Part shown: positions 60,035-64,000 of the stretch, piece by piece
Layout of the letters: every line of letters starts with the position of its first letter
Numbering within the stretch: position 1 is the first letter of the stretch
DNA from: Alphaproteobacteria bacterium
Lineage (GTDB): Bacteria > Pseudomonadota > Alphaproteobacteria > SMXS01
Direction: 5' to 3'
Assembly (NCBI GenBank): GCA_028284945.1
Contig: JANQQJ010000042.1
Span: 1 to 64,000, forward strand
Length of the DNA stretch: 64,000 bases
The notes under the pieces: generated by a model
The model's database searches: none
Told to the model about the DNA's origin: nothing
The model's input: only the letters and a program-made list of their open reading frames with translations
Made by a program: the position numbers and the translations under genes

Positions 60035-60056
60035 ATTTACCGACTGATCGGTAAAT
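60035..60056. promoter_or_regulatory. perfect 22-bp palindrome, TetR operator candidate
   Basis: Arms ATTTACCGA and TCGGTAAAT flank a 4-base centre (CTGA). The core ACCGA-N4-TCGGT is a well known TetR-type operator form. It is the only strong dyad in the divergent region between the TetR gene (start 59979) and the thiolase (60113) and lies about 55 bases before either start, so it can control both. Confidence 0.75.
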
Positions 60057-60112
60057 AATCAAGATTGATTGAAACTCTCGGGCGTTTAGCCTTCAGATCT
60101 CAGGAGTTGTGA

Positions 60113-61291
60113 ATGGAACGAGGGGTGCGCGTTGCCGGTGTCGGCATGATTGAATTCAGCAAGCCTGGCCGCAGTGAGGCCTATACGCAGATGGGTGAAA
60201 AGGCGGCCAGACTGGCCCTTGAGGACGCAGGAATTCCTTTCAGAACCGTCGGGCAGATTTATGCGGGCTATGTCTATGCGGACTCAACAGCGGGGCAGGC
60301 GGCTGTCTATGGCCTGGGGCTGTCGGGCGTACCGATTTTCAACGTGAACAACAATTGCGCAACCGGATCGAGCGCGTTGTTTCTTGCGCGTCAGGCTGTT
60401 GCCGCAGGCGTGACGGATTGTGCATTGGCGCTCGGTTTCGAGCAGATGGTGCCCGGTGCTTTGGGCGACATGTATGCGGATCGGCCTTCGCCCATGGCAC
60501 GGCAAACCGCCGCGATGGATAAGCTGATCGGTCCCGGAGAGCAACCGATCGCGGCCCGATACTTCGGCGGTGCCGGGCAGGAATACGCCGAGCGATATGG
60601 CGTCCACCCGGAAACGTTCGGAAAAATTTCGGTCAAAGCCCGGCGCCATGCTGAACACAATCCGCTGGCGATTTTTCGCAATCCTCTTTCGCTGGAGGAG
60701 GTTATGGCGTCCCCGCCCATATATGGGCCATTGACCCGTTACCAATGTTGCCCCCCGACCTGTGGCGCAGCCGCTGCCGTCGTTTGCAGCGAGCCCTTTG
60801 CGCAAAAGCATGGCCTCGATAACGCTGTGCGGATCGGCGCGCAGGCAATGAGCACGGATTTCCCAAGTACATTTGATGAGGGTTCGATGATGAAGGTCAT
60901 TGGCTACGATATGGCAAAGGCAGCGGCTGATGCTGTGTTTGAGGCCTCTGGCGTCGGGCCGGAGGATGTTGATGTTGTCGAGCTGCATGATTGTTTCACG
61001 GCCAACGAACTTATCGCCTATGAGGCTCTCGGGCTCACGCCTGAAGGCACGGCTGAGCAATTTATCTGCGATGAAGACAACACCTATGGCGGCAAAGTCG
61101 TCACTAACCCATCCGGAGGGTTGCTGTCCAAGGGCCATCCGTTGGGTGCAACCGGGTTGGCGCAATGTGCCGAACTCGTCTGGCAGCTACGCGGACAGGC
61201 AGGCGCCCGGCAGGTGGAAGGCGCAACTGTCGGCTTGCAGCACAATCTTGGTCTGGGCGGCGCATGCGTTGTGACGCTCTATCAGAACTAG
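60113..61291 (+). CDS. thiolase (SCP-x/acetyl-CoA acetyltransferase type)
   Basis: 392 residues. The catalytic Cys lies in NNNCATGSSALFLA, the second His/Cys region in HDCFTANELIAYEALG, and KGHPLGATGLAQ holds the active-site His, with NLGLGGACVVTLY near the end. All usual thiolase residues are present, unlike the thiolase-like gene at 53299. First gene of a second acyl-CoA cluster, downstream of the TetR palindrome. It cleaves a 3-ketoacyl-CoA with CoA. Confidence 0.93.
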   Translation: MERGVRVAGVGMIEFSKPGRSEAYTQMGEKAARLALEDAGIPFRTVGQIYAGYVYADSTAGQAAVYGLGLSGVPIFNVNNNCATGSSALFLARQAVAAGVTDCALALGFEQMVPGALGDMYADRPSPMARQTAAMDKLIGPGEQPIAARYFGGAGQEYAERYGVHPETFGKISVKARRHAEHNPLAIFRNPLSLEEVMASPPIYGPLTRYQCCPPTCGAAAAVVCSEPFAQKHGLDNAVRIGAQAMSTDFPSTFDEGSMMKVIGYDMAKAAADAVFEASGVGPEDVDVVELHDCFTANELIAYEALGLTPEGTAEQFICDEDNTYGGKVVTNPSGGLLSKGHPLGATGLAQCAELVWQLRGQAGARQVEGATVGLQHNLGLGGACVVTLYQN

Positions 61292-61306
61292 CAGGATTTT
61301 CGCACT

Positions 61307-61765
61307 GTGATCGACACCAAGCATATCGGATACAAACTGGCCCCACACACTGTCGACGTGGAAAAGGGTCAACTCAGGCTGTTCGCCAAAGCGGTCGGTG
61401 AGACGAACCCCATATATCTGGATGAGATAGCGGCACGTGATGCGGGCCATGCCGCGTTACCGGCGCCGCCGACCTTCGCGTTTTCGCTTAACCTGATGAA
61501 TCCAAACCCGTTTGAGTTTCTCGACCTGTTGGGGGTCGATCTCTCGCGAATCCTTCATGGTGAGCAGGCATTCCGTTACCACGCCCCGATCTATGCCGGG
61601 GATACCATCACAATTGAGGGCGAGATAACGGACATTTACGACAAGAAGGGTGGTGCCCTGGAATTCGTCGTTCAGGAATTTGTTGCGACCAATCAAGACG
61701 GGACGCGTGTCGTAGAGATGTCCAATACGACAGTTGTCAGGAACCCAGCGGGAGGTGACGCATGA
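61307..61765 (+). CDS. MaoC-like (FAS1-type) dehydratase domain protein, degenerate partner
   Basis: 152 residues from a GTG at 61307. The hot-dog signature AVGETNPIYLDEIAARDAG has Tyr where the catalytic His would be, so it is probably an acyl-binding partner. PAPPTFAFS and FRYHAPIYAGDTITI fit the FAS1-type MaoC_dehydrat_N domain. It overlaps the next gene by 4 bases, the same layout as the pair at 54790/55386. Confidence 0.82.
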   Translation: MIDTKHIGYKLAPHTVDVEKGQLRLFAKAVGETNPIYLDEIAARDAGHAALPAPPTFAFSLNLMNPNPFEFLDLLGVDLSRILHGEQAFRYHAPIYAGDTITIEGEITDIYDKKGGALEFVVQEFVATNQDGTRVVEMSNTTVVRNPAGGDA

Positions 61766-62172
61766 CATCTATTCCGACAGAGGCCGGGGCATGCCTTCCA
61801 TCCCTGACCAACGAACCTATCAGCCGAACGACGCTGGCGTTATTCGCCGGCGGATCGGGCGATCACAACCCGATCCATATCGATCTGGATTTTGCCAGAC
61901 AAGCCGGCATGGAGGACGTCTTTGCGCATGGCATGCTGTCCATGGCTTTCCTGGGCCAAGCTTTGACAAGCTGGTGTCCGCAAGCAGATATCCGGTCCTT
62001 CAGCGCGCGTTTTGTCGCGATCACGCATGTCGGAGAGCAGATCACCTGTTCCGGCAAAGTCAAAGAACGCTTTGAAGAAAGCGGCGAACAGAGGGTCCGG
62101 TTGGATCTCTGGGCGGTCAATGCCGACGGAGACGTCAAGCTCCTTGGCGATGCTGTTGTTGCCGTCGAATAA
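61762..62172 (+). CDS. MaoC-like enoyl-CoA hydratase, intact motif
   Basis: 136 residues. GGSGDHNPIHIDLDFARQAG shows the Asp-x4-His pair (D-H-N-P-I-H), and FAHGMLSMAFLGQAL completes the hot-dog helix. It starts inside the end of the degenerate partner (ATGA). The two probably form a heteromeric R-specific enoyl-CoA hydratase. Confidence 0.87.
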   Translation: MTSIPTEAGACLPSLTNEPISRTTLALFAGGSGDHNPIHIDLDFARQAGMEDVFAHGMLSMAFLGQALTSWCPQADIRSFSARFVAITHVGEQITCSGKVKERFEESGEQRVRLDLWAVNADGDVKLLGDAVVAVE

Positions 62173-62197
62173 CGAAACTCAGAAAGGAAAATTGAAA

Positions 62198-63016
62198 GTG
62201 AAGAAACTTGAAGGGCGCGTCGCGCTGGTAACCGGTGCGGGTAGGGGGATCGGCCGGGCGCTGGCGCTCAAACTTGCTGATGAAGGCGCCAGCGTCGTCG
62301 TCAATGATCTTGATGCCGAGCCGGCTGAGAGCGTTGTGCGGGAAATCAAGACGCGCGGCGGAAGGGCTGCAGTTTGTTCTGGAAGTGTTACGGACAGCGG
62401 GTTTGCCGACCGTTTTGTCGGCACGGCGCTCGACACATTTGGTGACGTGCACATCATCGTGAACAACGCTGGCTACACCTGGGACGCCGTCATTCAGAAA
62501 ATGACGGAGGAACAGTTCGACGCAATGATCGATGTCCACCTCAAGGCCCCCTGGCAAATCTTGCAAAGGGCATCAGAAGCCATTCGGATCAAGTCGAAGG
62601 ACGAGGCCCGGGCGGGCGGCGAAATTGTACGCAAAGTGGTGAATATATCTTCGGTTGCCGGTACCCGGGGAAATGCCGGTCAGAGCAATTATGCCTCGGC
62701 AAAGGCCGCTGTGGTTGGGTTAAGCCGCGCAATGTCGAAGGAGTGGGGTCGCTACAAAGTTGCCGTCAACACGGTTGCCTTCGGCTTGATTGAGACCCGC
62801 CTGACAGAGGCGACAGACGAGAAGAAGCTGATCGAGGTCGAGGGCCATGCGATCCCGGTAGGGGTGCCGGTTCAGGACATTGCTGCGACCAAGGCGGCCA
62901 TTCCTTTTGGCAGAGGGGGTACGCCGGAAGAAGCGGCGGGTGCGGTCTTGCTCTTTTGTTTGCCTGAATCTGACTACATCAGCGGACAATTGATCGAGGT
63001 CACCGGCGGCCTCTGA
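62198..63016 (+). CDS. SDR-family 3-hydroxyacyl/3-oxoacyl reductase-like dehydrogenase
   Basis: 272 residues from a GTG at 62198, with AAAGGA about nine bases before it; the frame extends upstream over the MaoC gene, and a TTG at 62192 is possible. VTGAGRGIGRALALKL, VNDLDAEP (Asp, NAD-type), NNAGY, ISSVAGTRGNAGQSNYASAK (catalytic Ser and YASAK) and SGQLIEVTGGL at the end. It suits the (3R)-hydroxyacyl-CoA oxidation that follows the MaoC hydration (inference). Confidence 0.9.
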   Translation: MKKLEGRVALVTGAGRGIGRALALKLADEGASVVVNDLDAEPAESVVREIKTRGGRAAVCSGSVTDSGFADRFVGTALDTFGDVHIIVNNAGYTWDAVIQKMTEEQFDAMIDVHLKAPWQILQRASEAIRIKSKDEARAGGEIVRKVVNISSVAGTRGNAGQSNYASAKAAVVGLSRAMSKEWGRYKVAVNTVAFGLIETRLTEATDEKKLIEVEGHAIPVGVPVQDIAATKAAIPFGRGGTPEEAAGAVLLFCLPESDYISGQLIEVTGGL

Positions 63017-63029
63017 TTGAGAGTTAAAA

Positions 63030-63827
63030 ATGCAGTATGTTCTCAACCACGTTGAAAGCGGCATAGCCGAGTTCACGTTGAACAATCCTGATGCCATGAA
63101 TGCAATGGCGTCGGGGATGATTGACGAGCTTGATCGCGGTATCGCCGCTGCTTTGAAAGACCCGCAGGTTCGGTGTCTGATCATCACTGGCGCGGGGCGT
63201 GGTTTTTGCGCGGGTGCTGATCTGGCAGGCAATGCTCTGACTGACTTTGGGCCGGGCATCAGCAAACACATAGAGAGTCATTTCAATCCTCTACTACTCC
63301 GTCTGAAGGAGAGCCCCAAGCCCGTCGTGTGTGCCCTGAATGGGGTTGCCGCGGGCGCAGGCGTCGGCCTTGCCCTGGCATGCGACCTTGTTATTGCTGC
63401 GACGACGGCTCGGCTGATCCTCAGTTTTGTGCGGATCGGTGCGGTGCTGGATGGGGGCACTTCTTACATGGTGCACCACCTTGCAGGACCGATGCGGGCT
63501 CGCATGATGGCGCTTTTGGGCGAGCCCGTAGATGCTCACACGGCTCTGGCCTTCGGCCTGGTATCTCAGGTCGTAGATGACGGAGCGCTGCTGGTGACAG
63601 CACGGCAGGTTGCCGGTCAGCTTGCAGCGGGCCCCGGTGAGGCGATGGCCATGATTAAGCAGCAGCTCACAGCAGCCAGCAATGGGTCCTACCGCGATGC
63701 GCTGGCGCTGGAAGCCCGACTGCAGGGTAGAGCTTTTGCTACCGATGACTTCAGGGAGGGTGTTGCGGCGTTTCAGGAACGCCGTACTCCCCGCTTTGGC
63801 AATGGTACCGAGAGCCGTGAAGCATGA
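63030..63827 (+). CDS. enoyl-CoA hydratase/isomerase (PaaG-like)
   Basis: 265 residues. FTLNNPDAMNAM, GRGFCAGADLAG (oxyanion), ALNGVAAGAGVGLALACD, and FVRIGAVLDGGTSYMVHHLAG with an Asp in the PaaG-like position where isomerases carry their acid. It may isomerise a double bond or hydrate an enoyl-CoA. It ends at a TGA overlapping the MFS start. Confidence 0.9.
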   Translation: MQYVLNHVESGIAEFTLNNPDAMNAMASGMIDELDRGIAAALKDPQVRCLIITGAGRGFCAGADLAGNALTDFGPGISKHIESHFNPLLLRLKESPKPVVCALNGVAAGAGVGLALACDLVIAATTARLILSFVRIGAVLDGGTSYMVHHLAGPMRARMMALLGEPVDAHTALAFGLVSQVVDDGALLVTARQVAGQLAAGPGEAMAMIKQQLTAASNGSYRDALALEARLQGRAFATDDFREGVAAFQERRTPRFGNGTESREA

Positions 63828-64000
63828 CCAATCAACCCGATCCAAGTGAGGGAAAAGGCGGCCAACTTGTCGCGCCGGGAGGATACTCGCTGCTCGCCCT
63901 GCTGACCCTCCTCAATGTCTTGAACTTTGTCGATCGGCAGCTGATTTCCAGCTTTGCAAATTTCATCGTCCCCGACTTGGGCCTTACCAACACAGAGTTT
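63824..64000 (+). CDS. MFS transporter, N-terminal end only
   Basis: The first 59 codons are visible from the ATG at 63824, overlapping the upstream stop (ATGA). After a polar start comes the helix YSLLALLTLLNVLNFVDRQLIS, the first membrane span with the conserved LNFVDRQ found in MFS transporters of the ACS and oxalate-formate groups that carry organic acids. The gene runs off the window. It would import or export the substrate of the cluster. Confidence 0.8.
   Translation, partial: MTNQPDPSEGKGGQLVAPGGYSLLALLTLLNVLNFVDRQLISSFANFIVPDLGLTNTEF

Overview
The window comes from a GC-rich, Gram-negative bacterium, most likely an alphaproteobacterium. This is inferred from a TonB-dependent receptor, a GPH-type symporter, autotransporter secretion and several acyl-CoA catabolic modules; the exact order cannot be read from the sequence. 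I found no rRNA, tRNA or CRISPR array. About 47 protein genes, several gene remnants and a handful of candidate control sites are supported.

Layout. (1) 1-5.3 kb, plus strand: a tightly overlapping operon for galactoside use by the De Ley-Doudoroff route. It holds a GH42 beta-galactosidase, sugar dehydrogenase, lactonase, IlvD/Edd sugar-acid dehydratase (tail only), DgoK kinase and DgoA aldolase. (2) 5.3-19.7 kb, mostly minus strand: a catabolic and uptake cluster with two SDRs, a two-domain VOC protein, an epoxide-hydrolase-like enzyme, a TetR regulator, an aldo/keto reductase, a PhyH dioxygenase, an esterase, an amidohydrolase, a GPH symporter, a TonB-dependent receptor and an AGE-family epimerase. 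A shared motif, TATTATA-N6-GTCAATA, lies upstream of the VOC operon and, in two copies, upstream of the receptor; it is a candidate regulon operator.

(3) 19.7-26.7 kb: a compact modification-type cluster. It contains a decayed sulfotransferase, a phosphodiesterase, two nucleotidyltransferase-family proteins (one with a ruined catalytic motif), a GT2 glycosyltransferase, a PqqD-like RRE protein with a leader-like tail, a remnant of a GT4 glycosyltransferase and a TIGR03032 protein. The last is translationally coupled (ATGA) to a 4265-residue autotransporter. (4) 26.7-45.6 kb: two giant exported repeat proteins. The first is the autotransporter, a long beta-helix passenger of about 160-residue super-repeats with a C-terminal barrel. 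The second is an unrecognised 1835-residue secreted protein of about 22 imperfect 80-residue repeats in which I could find no lysine and no cysteine. Its gene has a leader with several hairpins and a possible ribosome-site switch, behind an AT-rich control region. Regions 3 and 4 together are the best candidate here for an undescribed surface system.

(5) 46-50.2 kb: an SGNH hydrolase followed by a fusion of a papain-like protease and an alpha/beta-hydrolase, then a short graveyard of IS3-family transposase scraps and a small secreted cysteine-rich protein. (6) 50.2-64 kb: two acyl-CoA degradation clusters, each with a thiolase, a pair of MaoC-like proteins (one intact, one degenerate), an SDR and an enoyl-CoA hydratase. 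The first also has a Rieske oxygenase, a CaiB-type CoA-transferase, a 7-helix membrane protein and a MarR regulator, with 20-bp tandem repeats at its promoter. The second faces a TetR gene across a perfect 22-bp palindrome and runs off the window in an MFS transporter. The substrates are unknown; the gene sets resemble those for steroid-, terpenoid- or other alicyclic/aromatic-acid side-chain breakdown.
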